Assembly (NCBI GenBank): GCA_020026285.1
Contig: JAHHQS010000043.1
Location: forward strand, 1 to 24,394
From: Parabacteroides sp.
GTDB lineage: Bacteria > Bacteroidota > Bacteroidia > Bacteroidales > Tannerellaceae
Direction: 5' to 3'
DNA: 24,394 nucleotides
Part shown: one piece after another, positions 16,982 through 24,394 of the stretch
How positions within the stretch are numbered: position 1 is the stretch's first letter
Layout of the letters: each line of letters begins with the position of its first letter
Translations under genes and position numbers: made by a program
Notes under the pieces: generated by a model
What the model saw: the letters and a program-made list of their open reading frames with translations, nothing else
The model's database searches: none
What the model was told of the DNA's origin: nothing

Positions 16982-19480
16982 TCAATATACAGCTTCAACA
17001 AAGCCTTTTGAAATGTCCTGGACTTTCATCCGTACTTTAATTTCCAATGAATTATTTCCTAAGATTGGACCTATTGAATCTAACTTATAGAAGCATGTAG
17101 GAGCAGCACATTTTTCACCTATTACCTCCTTTATAAACTTACCATCGGCCCAAATGCTTACTCCGGATACAATTACAACACCTTTTTGACTGTTAAAACG
17201 AATTCCTTTAAGATTATTTAAACGATCAGCCGCAAAGGTCCAAGTAAGTTGCTGCCATTCTGCATCTGATGTAAAGTTGGTTTCATCCCATCTCGCCATA
17301 ATATTTCTAATTCCCTGTTGCTGATTGTTAGCAACAATTGTAGAAGCTAATTTAATCAGTCTGACAGCTTCCGTTATCTTATCAGAGGGTGCATTTACCA
17401 TACTAAGACCGACGTTTTTTTCTACCCATCCGGCTTCCCACTGTCCATAATCAAATTTTTTACCTGTCTTTTTCTGATTGAAATAATGTTTCCAACGTGG
17501 CAGATAGTAGTCTCTAATTAATCCAGACCAAATACGTGCTGAATAATCATCTATCGGAGGTCCCCAAATGGTTACAATTCTACGAGCATTACTTTCGTAG
17601 ATATCAGCCTGAACAGTAGAAGTTCCGTGTGCTCTTGCCATGTCAATCCAAGTCTGCAAATTAGAAGTTGGAAAAACTGAAAGCAGTGCATCCATACGAA
17701 GCATAAGCGACTCAAATTTTTTTTCCAATTCGATAGCTCTCTCAATATCTTCATCAGTATAAGCCTGCTCTATATTGTCAGTAAGGATTTCCAGTTTAGC
17801 ACCCACATAAGCTGCAGACCATTGTACCATATCATAAGCGAAGAGTTCGGATTTAATTAATGTTTCAGGAGCATTAGCTAAAATTTCTATCCCCTTTAAG
17901 AAAGTTTCATTCGCATTAATAGTTCCCTTGTTCATTAAACCTGGGCGAAACTGCCAGTTGTAACGCGGATGCGGTGTAAAAGTACCATATACAGAAGTAA
18001 GCATATGATTCCAAAAATCTTGCAACTCGATTGAGTAACTTCCATAACGACAGAGCGAATAATTTCTCAACCATTTCCGCAAGTCTATTTTCTGATCGGA
18101 CCAGCCAGCATCACTCAACAATTCATAGATAACTTCATTATTTTCAATACCTTCTGGGGCCATTCCGAAACCGACAAGATTACCTTTGTTAACCGAATGT
18201 ATAGCCTCCCAATGTCCATTAGCATAAAATTCTAAAACGCCTGTAAGGGCAGATTTACCACCCATGTTTGGAATTACACTATATATCCAGGGTTTGTTAA
18301 AGAAACCTTTATAGAATTCCCAATTTACTTCTCTATGCCAAATATGCTTGTTATAATCAACAGCTAAGTCCAAAAGCAACATCTTTTCATCGGGAACTCT
18401 GCTTACCAAAGCCTGAAGCGTCTTGTAATCCCAAATGTTGCGCATGTAACCAAACATCCAACCTTGCATGACCCATACCGCATCTTTATTACCAGCTTTT
18501 ATGGAATTATATACACGTTCGCCATAAGAGGCTAAGAGCAAATAACGAGTTGAATCATCATTCGAAGGAAACGGAATATCCATTTCGTTGAAACTATCAG
18601 CAATGTAGTAATCGTTTTTACCGAACTCTTTTTCCCACTCCTCGATAAATAACTTACCAATAACATGGAACAATTTTTCCTCAGGAGAGAGCATCCAGTT
18701 ATGAAAAGTTCCTGCCCACGTAGTTTCCGTGATCTTTACATTCGTATAAAGACGTTTGAAAGCCTTTGGAATAAATCCAGCAAAAGCTGGACAGATAGGT
18801 TTCATGTCCAGTTCTTTCATTCGTTTCAATATTTTATGCTGAAGTGCAATTTGTTCTTCATGCCAACTATCCGGCAAAGGGCCATCAATATTGCTAATGT
18901 TACCCATACGTAACCAAGGCAGATGAGCCGGTCCCGCAAAATAATCACCTATTTCCTCTTTAGTGAGACCAAGCTTCGACCACACCCTAGCAGAGATAGC
19001 TTCATGTGCCACCAAAGCCAATGGCATGTTGACTCCATGAAGGGCCATCCAGTCTATCTCTTCTTCCCATCGTTTCCAATTCCAATAAGGCATAGTATAT
19101 CCGTAAGTAACCACGTTTAAATAATAATGATTAACAAAGGGGGAAATAACTTTCTTAGACATACCATCCTGTAACGTTGCTGGTAAACTGATGTTGTTAC
19201 CACTCCACGAAAACAATCCCATATGATTCGTCCTTACATAATCATAAAAGCCACGACAAAGCGCCACATTATCCGATCCCCAAATGTGAAGTTTTCCATT
19301 TTTCACCTGATAAGAGAAATACGTTTTCTCTCCTTTTTTTTCAAGTGAGAGCACTATAGGTACCAGGTGTTGTTTCGACACACGCTGAATAAGTTCCTTG
19401 ACAGGATCTGTTGTCTTTGCTTGCATATTCATAGGAAGTACCAACAAAGGAAATAAAAATAATACGTAAAAATATTTCAT
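16982..19480 (-). CDS. Alpha-N-acetylglucosaminidase, GH89 (copy B)
   Basis: This second GH89 enzyme of the window acts on terminal alpha-GlcNAc by family. I start it at ATG 19478-19480 (832 residues) because an upstream in-frame candidate at 19489 is TTG and adds only MLN before the signal peptide MKYFYVLFLFPLLVLPMNMQA. No lipobox, so probably periplasmic. The domain order equals copy A: N-terminal beta domain, TIM barrel beginning TYGYTMPYWNWKRWEEEIDW, helical domain, and an unassigned beta tail. With this start the two catalytic glutamates are Glu299 (SFNEMD) and Glu443 (GMAPEGIENN), the same numbers as copy A. Most core residues are identical between the copies, with divergence in the last 150 residues. 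It is the first gene of the minus-strand block and lies behind a long leader that holds a terminator-like hairpin. Confidence 0.93.
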   Translation of the reverse strand: MKYFYVLFLFPLLVLPMNMQAKTTDPVKELIQRVSKQHLVPIVLSLEKKGEKTYFSYQVKNGKLHIWGSDNVALCRGFYDYVRTNHMGLFSWSGNNISLPATLQDGMSKKVISPFVNHYYLNVVTYGYTMPYWNWKRWEEEIDWMALHGVNMPLALVAHEAISARVWSKLGLTKEEIGDYFAGPAHLPWLRMGNISNIDGPLPDSWHEEQIALQHKILKRMKELDMKPICPAFAGFIPKAFKRLYTNVKITETTWAGTFHNWMLSPEEKLFHVIGKLFIEEWEKEFGKNDYYIADSFNEMDIPFPSNDDSTRYLLLASYGERVYNSIKAGNKDAVWVMQGWMFGYMRNIWDYKTLQALVSRVPDEKMLLLDLAVDYNKHIWHREVNWEFYKGFFNKPWIYSVIPNMGGKSALTGVLEFYANGHWEAIHSVNKGNLVGFGMAPEGIENNEVIYELLSDAGWSDQKIDLRKWLRNYSLCRYGSYSIELQDFWNHMLTSVYGTFTPHPRYNWQFRPGLMNKGTINANETFLKGIEILANAPETLIKSELFAYDMVQWSAAYVGAKLEILTDNIEQAYTDEDIERAIELEKKFESLMLRMDALLSVFPTSNLQTWIDMARAHGTSTVQADIYESNARRIVTIWGPPIDDYSARIWSGLIRDYYLPRWKHYFNQKKTGKKFDYGQWEAGWVEKNVGLSMVNAPSDKITEAVRLIKLASTIVANNQQQGIRNIMARWDETNFTSDAEWQQLTWTFAADRLNNLKGIRFNSQKGVVIVSGVSIWADGKFIKEVIGEKCAAPTCFYKLDSIGPILGNNSLEIKVRMKVQDISKGFVEAVY

Positions 19481-19566
19481 ATTCAACAACTATTTCGTAA
19501 TAAAAACGACTTCAGAGGCTTTAATTATATCAGTAAAATGTTTCCGTGATATAGATAAAATTCATT

Positions 19567-19592
19567 AAAAAAAAACTCTTTCTGATAAAGAG
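19567..19592 (-). terminator. Terminator-like hairpin in the GH89-B leader
   Basis: On the minus strand CTCTTT (complement of 19587-19592) pairs with AAAGAG (complement of 19576-19581) around a five-base loop, followed by nine T (A at 19567-19575). The stem is short and AT-rich, so termination would be partial. It stands about 90 bases before the GH89-B start and downstream of the proposed promoter, a position suited to attenuation. Confidence 0.5.
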
Positions 19593-19754
19593 GAAGCTTG
19601 TGCTAATAAAGGTAATACACATATCACACAATATAAATGGATAAAGTTTTTTAACACATCAGATGCTATTAAAGATTTATAGATAGTATATTAAGTATAT
19701 TCTTTTAAGACTTAGTTCGTCATATAAACTATTTTTCAAATCGATGATTTCTCA

Positions 19755-19762
19755 CAAAGATA
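19755..19762 (-). promoter_or_regulatory. Proposed GH89-B promoter -7 element
   Basis: The minus strand reads TATCTTTG, a full match to TAnnTTTG, with no good -33. The shared 36-base element begins 60 bases upstream, against 61 bases at susC. Transcription would start near 19748, leaving a leader of roughly 270 bases before the ATG at 19480. Confidence 0.5.
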
Positions 19763-19822
19763 AGATTACATCTTAAATTAAAAGAGTTGAATATTATATA
19801 CTTTACTCACTAGTGAAAGATA

Positions 19823-19858
19823 TAGACTATTTCACAAATACAAGATACGATATTACAT
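19823..19858 (+). promoter_or_regulatory. Candidate HTCS operator, copy 2 (between GH89-B and HTCS)
   Basis: This is the second copy of the 36-base element (33/36 identical to 15140-15175, same orientation), beginning TAGACTATTTCACAAAT. It ends 18 bases before the proposed HTCS -33 box and 60 bases from the GH89-B -7 element. One site could therefore serve both divergent promoters and allow autoregulation. Confidence 0.7.
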
Positions 19859-19876
19859 CATTACCCAAATATGCTA

Positions 19877-19907
19877 TTTACGATTAACTATAAAAATTGT
19901 ATATTTG
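19877..19907 (+). promoter_or_regulatory. Proposed HTCS promoter
   Basis: TTTA at 19877-19880 (three of four bases of the -33 TTTG) is followed after 19 bases by TATATTTG at 19900-19907, a full match to the Bacteroides -7 element. Transcription would start near 19914. This excludes the TTG at 19897 as a start codon and supports the ATG at 19936. Confidence 0.6.
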
Positions 19908-19935
19908 TCTTTTAATTATTGAAAAATTTTATCAC

Positions 19936-22900
19936 ATGCTTATGATTATTTTTCATATTCTGTTCTTAATGTTTGTTTTCATCCTAGATGTATCTGCAAA
20001 CACACAAATCAATGATGAACCCGTTCACAGTTTCAAATACCTTACAACCTATAATGGTTTTGAAAGTAATACTATATGGACAGTTCATCAAGACGCCGTA
20101 GGTTTTATGTGGTTTGGAACAAAAGAAGGATTATATAAGTATGATGGTATAAAGCTACACTTAATTAGAAGATTCTTTTGGAACGATAAAAGCAATGTAA
20201 CTGATCTTTCAGAAACTAAAGGAAATCAGACACTGTGGCTAATAGTAGATAGTAAACTATTCTTTCTTGATTTACAAACAGAAAGGATTGATGAAGTTAA
20301 ACAATCATTTAACGACCAAATCCTTAGCATCTACACAGACAATAAAGACAGATTATGGGTAAGCAGTTTAAAAAATGGTATTTATACACTTGATGCCACT
20401 GATGATAAATTCAAAAAATGGAATAAAATTCCTACACTTGACCAAAAGACCATTGTAGAAATCGGACAAGATTCAGAAGGAGTTTATTATTTCTTAACTA
20501 CAAGTAATGGACTTATTACCTATAACAAGATAACTAAAGAAATATCTAACTTCATTACACAAAAAATAAATCCTTCAACTTGTCTAATTGACTCCCAAAA
20601 GAGAATATGGTTAGGAACTTGGAATGGTTTTTATCAATGGAATAAAAACTTAAACAATTTTGAAAAGGTCTATTTAGGGAACTATAGTAAAAGGAATATT
20701 TTTGCAATAAATAAAATTCTAGAGAAGTCACCTGACGAACTGTACATAGCAACAGATAGCGGATTGTTTGTGTACTGTATTAGCAGTGGAGAAATAACCC
20801 ATTATAAAGCAGATGTATTTACAAGTGGGAACCTAAATAATAATTATATAAACGATATTCTTATTGACAACGAAAGAACATTATGGTTGGCAACATATTT
20901 TGGAGGCATCAATTACATTACACAATGTAGCAAAAACTTTCTATCCTATGATTTCATTAATCGTAAGATGGAAGGACATGTAGTGTCTTCGTTTACTGAA
21001 GACAAATCAGGAAATCTTTGGATTACAACAGATGATGGCGGACTCAGCTTTTATAATAAAAAGAGTAAAAAAGTAACAAACTACAATCCTTTTAAGTCTC
21101 CAAATCCATTTATTGACTTTTTCAATGTACATGCTATTGAAATTGACAAGGACAATCTATACATCGGTATGGCCAGTGTAGGACTGAATATTGTTAATTT
21201 AAAAAGCAAAAAAGTAAGAAAAGTAAGTACAAATGGACCTGATGGATATAAATTAAGTGGAATGTCCATTTTAGCCATGAATAAGGTGAATCACAAAACC
21301 ATAGCTATAGGTACAACAAATGGACTAGATATTTATGATATCAATAGCGGAAAAATAGAACATGTAAAAGAAATCCCCGATAAAGAAATCTTGCATATTG
21401 TGACTGATCAAGATGGTTGTCTATGGGTCAGTGGAATAGATTTTGGTGTATTTAAAAGGGATAAATATGGGAAATGGACGAATTTGTATAAAGATAATGC
21501 CAATCTTGCCAAAGTTCAAATAACCAGACTAGCTGTAGATAAGGAAAGAGTTTATTTTGGAACAAAGTATCAAGGACTAATTTGTTACAACCGAATAACT
21601 GATTCATACGAGAAAATTCTAAACAAAGAGCTAATTTCTACTATTGTAAAATGTATTATACCGAATGACGATACCCTTTGGATAGGTACCAATAATGGTC
21701 TTTATGTGTACAATTTTAAAACTAAAAAGAGCAATCATTTCACAGAGTCACAAGGTCTTAAGTCTAAATGTATCAATAAAGGGTTATTGACTAAAGAGGG
21801 AACTATCTTTATTGGTACAACCAATGGATTAAACGGATTTAAGCCTGAAGAGTTATATTACAATTCAAACAAGAAAAATCAACGTACCGTCTTTACTAGT
21901 TTGGAGGTAAATAATGAAGAAATGACTATACATAATGAAAATACTGTACTGAAAAAGATTATTGCATATACGGACCAAATTACACTTTCACACAATCAGT
22001 CAAATATAGCAATTGAATTTTCTCTGTTAAATTATGCAAATTGGAACGATAGAACTTATCGTTATAAACTGAGTCCTATCGACGAAGAATGGGACATCAC
22101 GCAATCAAATATGTTAAATTTCAAACAATTACCCCCAAAAGAATATACCCTTACCGTTCAGACAAAGAATAGTGATGGTACCTGGGAGAAAGAAGGAAGC
22201 TCGCTAAAAATTACTATACTTCCACCTTGGTGGGCTACATGGCAGATGTATACCCTATATATACTATTAATTATTGGTTTTATATTTTATTTCATCGCCA
22301 ATCTTAAAAGAAAACAGGAAAGACGTATAAAAGAAATCAATATTAAAAAGAAAGAAGAAATCTATCAGTCGAAAATGGAATTCTTCACAAATGTAATTCA
22401 TGACATTCGTACTCCGCTTACGCTCATTTTATCCCCTCTTGAGGAATTACTTTCACGAAAAGATACTGAATCTTTTCAACACGAACTTGAAATAATGAGC
22501 CGTAACGGGAAACGTTTGCTAAATAATGTTAATCAGCTAATGGACTTCCAAAAGATAGAGAAAGATAGAGCAACGATTACCATAACAGAACCTATCAATA
22601 TAATACAGGAACTTACCAACATGAAGGAAGATTTCCAAATGATGGCAGAAAGCAGATATATTGCTATTAATATTATTAAAGATAACGACTTACAAACAGG
22701 TTATTATGTGGAGGGAAACAAAGATTTGTTTGATAAAGTATTTACTAATCTTGTGTCAAACGCATTGAAGTTTACGACAAATTATATCAACATCAGAATC
22801 TCAAAAGAGGATAATAACTACATTATTGCCGTGGAAGATAATGGAATCGGTATTTCAAAAGAACTTCATGAACGTATTTTTGAGCCGTTTTACCAAATCA

Positions 22901-23895
22901 AAGAAAAATTACCTAATGATCATATTGGAACGGGTATCGGATTATCCATAGTCAAAAATGCTGTAAAGAAATTGGGAGGAACCTTATCACTTTCTAGTGA
23001 AAGTGGTAAAGGATCAACCTTCTATGTATCACTACCTAGTGCAAAGGTTACAATTCCAGAAAAAATGGTAAATAAACTGGTCAACAATGTGATACCACAA
23101 GAAAAAATTCCTATTGTAAAAGTAGAAGATGTCGAAAACAAATCAGCGTGGAGAATAGCAGTTGCAGATGATAATGAAGATATGCGTAATTTTATAGTAC
23201 AGTTGTTAAGTCCTCACTACAAGGTTAATGCTTATGCCAACGGACAAGAACTTCTTAATGACATGGAGAACATTGCCTTTGACTTGATTGTAAGTGATGT
23301 CATGATGCCTGAACTGAATGGTTTTGAACTTTGTAAAAAGATAAAAGATAATGTACACAGCTGCCATCTTCCTGTCATTTTATTAACCGCTAAGATAATG
23401 GAAACGGATGAAATAGAAGGGCTTGACTATGGAGCAGACGCTTATATCCGAAAACCTTTTTCAAAAGACATTTTGCTTGCTCGCATTAAGAACCTAATAA
23501 AGAACCGGGAAAAGATTACAGCAAGTTTCTTACATAATCCCAATGTGAACATTGGTGAAATTATTCAGAATGAGAAAGACAAGGTATTTATTGATAAACT
23601 AAATTATATTATCGAAAAAAATATAAATGACTCAGATTTATCTGCACAAATGGTGGCATCAGAACTCTGTATGTGCCGCGCTTTATTCTTCTCGAAGATG
23701 AAAGCTGTTTCCGGCGTTTCTTTCAGTAATTACGTACGCATTATTCGTTTAAAGAAAGCTATTGAATTAATGAAAACAGGAAAATATAGTCTTTTGGATA
23801 TATCGAAAGAAGTTGGATTCTCCTCTCTTTCGTATTTCTCGAAATCATTTAAACAACAGTTTAATATCACTCCATCTGAATACATAAGAAAATAA
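19936..23895 (+). CDS. Hybrid two-component system sensor-regulator (HTCS)
   Basis: This single-chain regulator of 1319 residues senses a glycan in the periplasm and activates PUL genes. I start it at ATG 19936 (signal/membrane segment LMIIFHILFLMFVFILDVSA) because the -7 element covers the upstream TTG at 19897. Two-component propeller repeats fill about 30-650; examples are VGFMWFGTKEGLYKYDG, RLWVSSLKNGIYTLD, NLWITTDDGGLSFYN and TLWIGTNNGLYVYN. A Y_Y_Y domain (about 681-764) and one membrane helix (about 766-790) follow. The kinase has His822 in FFTNVIHDIRTPL and an ATPase domain (about 925-1035) with NLVSNALKF, VEDNGIGIS and GTGIGLSIV. A receiver domain (about 1073-1190) has Asp1121 in IVSDVMMPELNG and the late Lys in IRKPF. 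An AraC-type DNA-binding domain ends the protein (about 1215-1319). All signature residues are present, so it should be active. Confidence 0.96.
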   Translation: MLMIIFHILFLMFVFILDVSANTQINDEPVHSFKYLTTYNGFESNTIWTVHQDAVGFMWFGTKEGLYKYDGIKLHLIRRFFWNDKSNVTDLSETKGNQTLWLIVDSKLFFLDLQTERIDEVKQSFNDQILSIYTDNKDRLWVSSLKNGIYTLDATDDKFKKWNKIPTLDQKTIVEIGQDSEGVYYFLTTSNGLITYNKITKEISNFITQKINPSTCLIDSQKRIWLGTWNGFYQWNKNLNNFEKVYLGNYSKRNIFAINKILEKSPDELYIATDSGLFVYCISSGEITHYKADVFTSGNLNNNYINDILIDNERTLWLATYFGGINYITQCSKNFLSYDFINRKMEGHVVSSFTEDKSGNLWITTDDGGLSFYNKKSKKVTNYNPFKSPNPFIDFFNVHAIEIDKDNLYIGMASVGLNIVNLKSKKVRKVSTNGPDGYKLSGMSILAMNKVNHKTIAIGTTNGLDIYDINSGKIEHVKEIPDKEILHIVTDQDGCLWVSGIDFGVFKRDKYGKWTNLYKDNANLAKVQITRLAVDKERVYFGTKYQGLICYNRITDSYEKILNKELISTIVKCIIPNDDTLWIGTNNGLYVYNFKTKKSNHFTESQGLKSKCINKGLLTKEGTIFIGTTNGLNGFKPEELYYNSNKKNQRTVFTSLEVNNEEMTIHNENTVLKKIIAYTDQITLSHNQSNIAIEFSLLNYANWNDRTYRYKLSPIDEEWDITQSNMLNFKQLPPKEYTLTVQTKNSDGTWEKEGSSLKITILPPWWATWQMYTLYILLIIGFIFYFIANLKRKQERRIKEINIKKKEEIYQSKMEFFTNVIHDIRTPLTLILSPLEELLSRKDTESFQHELEIMSRNGKRLLNNVNQLMDFQKIEKDRATITITEPINIIQELTNMKEDFQMMAESRYIAINIIKDNDLQTGYYVEGNKDLFDKVFTNLVSNALKFTTNYINIRISKEDNNYIIAVEDNGIGISKELHERIFEPFYQIKEKLPNDHIGTGIGLSIVKNAVKKLGGTLSLSSESGKGSTFYVSLPSAKVTIPEKMVNKLVNNVIPQEKIPIVKVEDVENKSAWRIAVADDNEDMRNFIVQLLSPHYKVNAYANGQELLNDMENIAFDLIVSDVMMPELNGFELCKKIKDNVHSCHLPVILLTAKIMETDEIEGLDYGADAYIRKPFSKDILLARIKNLIKNREKITASFLHNPNVNIGEIIQNEKDKVFIDKLNYIIEKNINDSDLSAQMVASELCMCRALFFSKMKAVSGVSFSNYVRIIRLKKAIELMKTGKYSLLDISKEVGFSSLSYFSKSFKQQFNITPSEYIRK

Positions 23896-24082
23896 CAACA
23901 GATAATTTGCTGATTTATTATTAATTGTCGAGAAGTAAGCATGTGTAGCATTAAGCAGAGGAATTGTCGACAGAAGGGAAGTGACAATAGGTACTATCAC
24001 TTACTAAAAGTAAACATTACTGTCCCGTTAAAATCGAGAAAAGCTCTGTGAAATTATTGAAACAAGTTGATTACAGACGTTT
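23896..24082. other. Noncoding stretch after the HTCS
   Basis: I see no convincing gene here and no strong terminator for the HTCS. The only notable item is the inverted-repeat-like CTGTCCCGTT at 24020-24029, described separately. The bases that follow it can be read as a short peptide (SVKLLKQVDYRRF, plus strand near 24050-24088), but I do not recognise it. Confidence 0.5.
24012..24029 (-). repeat. Right member of a short inverted repeat pair
   Basis: CTGTCCCGTT at 24020-24029 is the exact reverse complement of 39-48, with imperfect similarity extending about eight bases further. It lies between the HTCS and the decayed thioredoxin-like gene. It could be an insertion-sequence end. Confidence 0.3.
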
Positions 24083-24394
24083 TCAAGTAAACGAACTTGA
24101 AATTGTAAATTTGTGCAATACCAATATCTGCACTTTATATTCAAGAACAAATTCGTTTTCTCCCAAATAGTTTCCTTTCTTGATAAGAATAAGTTTAACT
24201 ATAATGTCAGGAAGTATGGTGGTGACAAATTTGTCTGATACATACGCCACATGTAGAAGTCCAGAAGTCCAATAGGATGCACTTCTTTTGTAGGGTATCC
24301 ATTCTTTTTTCATGAGTTGGAGTTTCAACGGTATAAGAAATCGTTTTCAATTGAGGTAAAGAACCGAAACTAACATAGTCCAGCCAATTGTCAT
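24083..24394 (-). pseudogene. Decayed thioredoxin-like (TlpA/AhpC-type) gene, partial
   Basis: Read on the minus strand from the window edge, 24392 to 24207 gives 61 residues including CILLDFWTSTCGVCIRQ, the thioredoxin-fold strand followed by a CxxC active site (Cys-Gly-Val-Cys). It then stops at 24207-24209. In another frame of the same strand (within 24083-24328) the sequence resumes as PDIIVKLILIKKGNYLGENEFVLE, which resembles the later thioredoxin segment with the conserved Pro, a strand, and a KxG turn. The middle of the fold between CxxC and that Pro is missing, so a deletion with a frameshift has probably killed the gene. Its start lies outside the window. It is not obviously part of the glycan locus. 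Confidence 0.5.

Larger units (their letters stand above)
19481..19935. promoter_or_regulatory. Divergent regulatory region between GH89-B and the HTCS
   Basis: This is a 455-base AT-rich stretch with no convincing coding sequence. It holds, from left to right, the terminator-like hairpin of the GH89-B leader, a minus-strand -7 element, the 36-base shared element, and a plus-strand HTCS promoter. These parts are entered separately. Confidence 0.8.

Noticed and set aside
1911..19480. Heparan sulfate utilisation locus, suggested by GH89
   Set aside because: No polysaccharide lyase, sulfatase or unsaturated uronyl hydrolase is present, and GH20 with GH123-type enzymes fits other N-acetylhexosamine glycans better.
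1..24394. CRISPR arrays, tRNA or rRNA genes, phage genes
   Set aside because: I saw no regularly spaced repeats, no cloverleaf-like sequences and no phage protein families on either strand.

Overview
The window is a Bacteroidales (Bacteroides/Phocaeicola-type) polysaccharide utilisation locus (PUL). The evidence is a SusC/SusD pair, a one-polypeptide hybrid two-component sensor-regulator, many secreted or lipidated glycosidases, AT-rich intergenic DNA, and promoters that fit the Bacteroides -7 consensus TAnnTTTG.

Layout: (1) 1-1364, left flank: a possible tail of an upstream gene, then a broken gene that appears to join the start of a GLPGLI-family protein to the last third of an outer-membrane beta-barrel. 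(2) 1365-1910: no intact gene, but a decayed 3' end of an IS66-type transposase on the minus strand. (3) 1911-19480, minus strand, the PUL. In transcription order it holds GH89 alpha-N-acetylglucosaminidase copy B, GH20 beta-hexosaminidase, SusC, SusD, a small SusE-position lipoprotein, GH89 copy A, a 990-residue glycoside-hydrolase-like lipoprotein, and a GH123/DUF4091-type lipoprotein. (4) 19481-19935: a 455-base divergent regulatory region. (5) 19936-23895, plus strand: the hybrid two-component system (HTCS). (6) 23896-24394: no intact gene; a decayed thioredoxin-like gene runs off the right edge on the minus strand.

How it may work (inference from families): glycan is captured and imported by SusCD and the small lipoprotein. 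The two lipidated hydrolases may act at the envelope surface. Both GH89 enzymes and GH20 carry ordinary signal peptides and probably act in the periplasm on alpha-GlcNAc and beta-GlcNAc/GalNAc termini. The HTCS would sense a released saccharide in the periplasm and activate transcription. The enzyme set points to host O-glycans or glycolipids rich in N-acetylhexosamine, possibly alpha-GlcNAc-capped mucin. No lyase, sulfatase, sialidase, fucosidase or galactosidase is encoded here.

The most notable observation is regulatory. A 36-base element (33/36 identical) occurs exactly twice as far as I could see, once upstream of susC and once between GH89-B and the HTCS. In both places it lies 60-61 bases from a TAnnTTTG element on the minus strand. 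It is a strong candidate for the HTCS operator. Intrinsic terminator-like hairpins between the SusE-position gene and GH89-A, and inside the GH89-B leader, suggest further layers of control.
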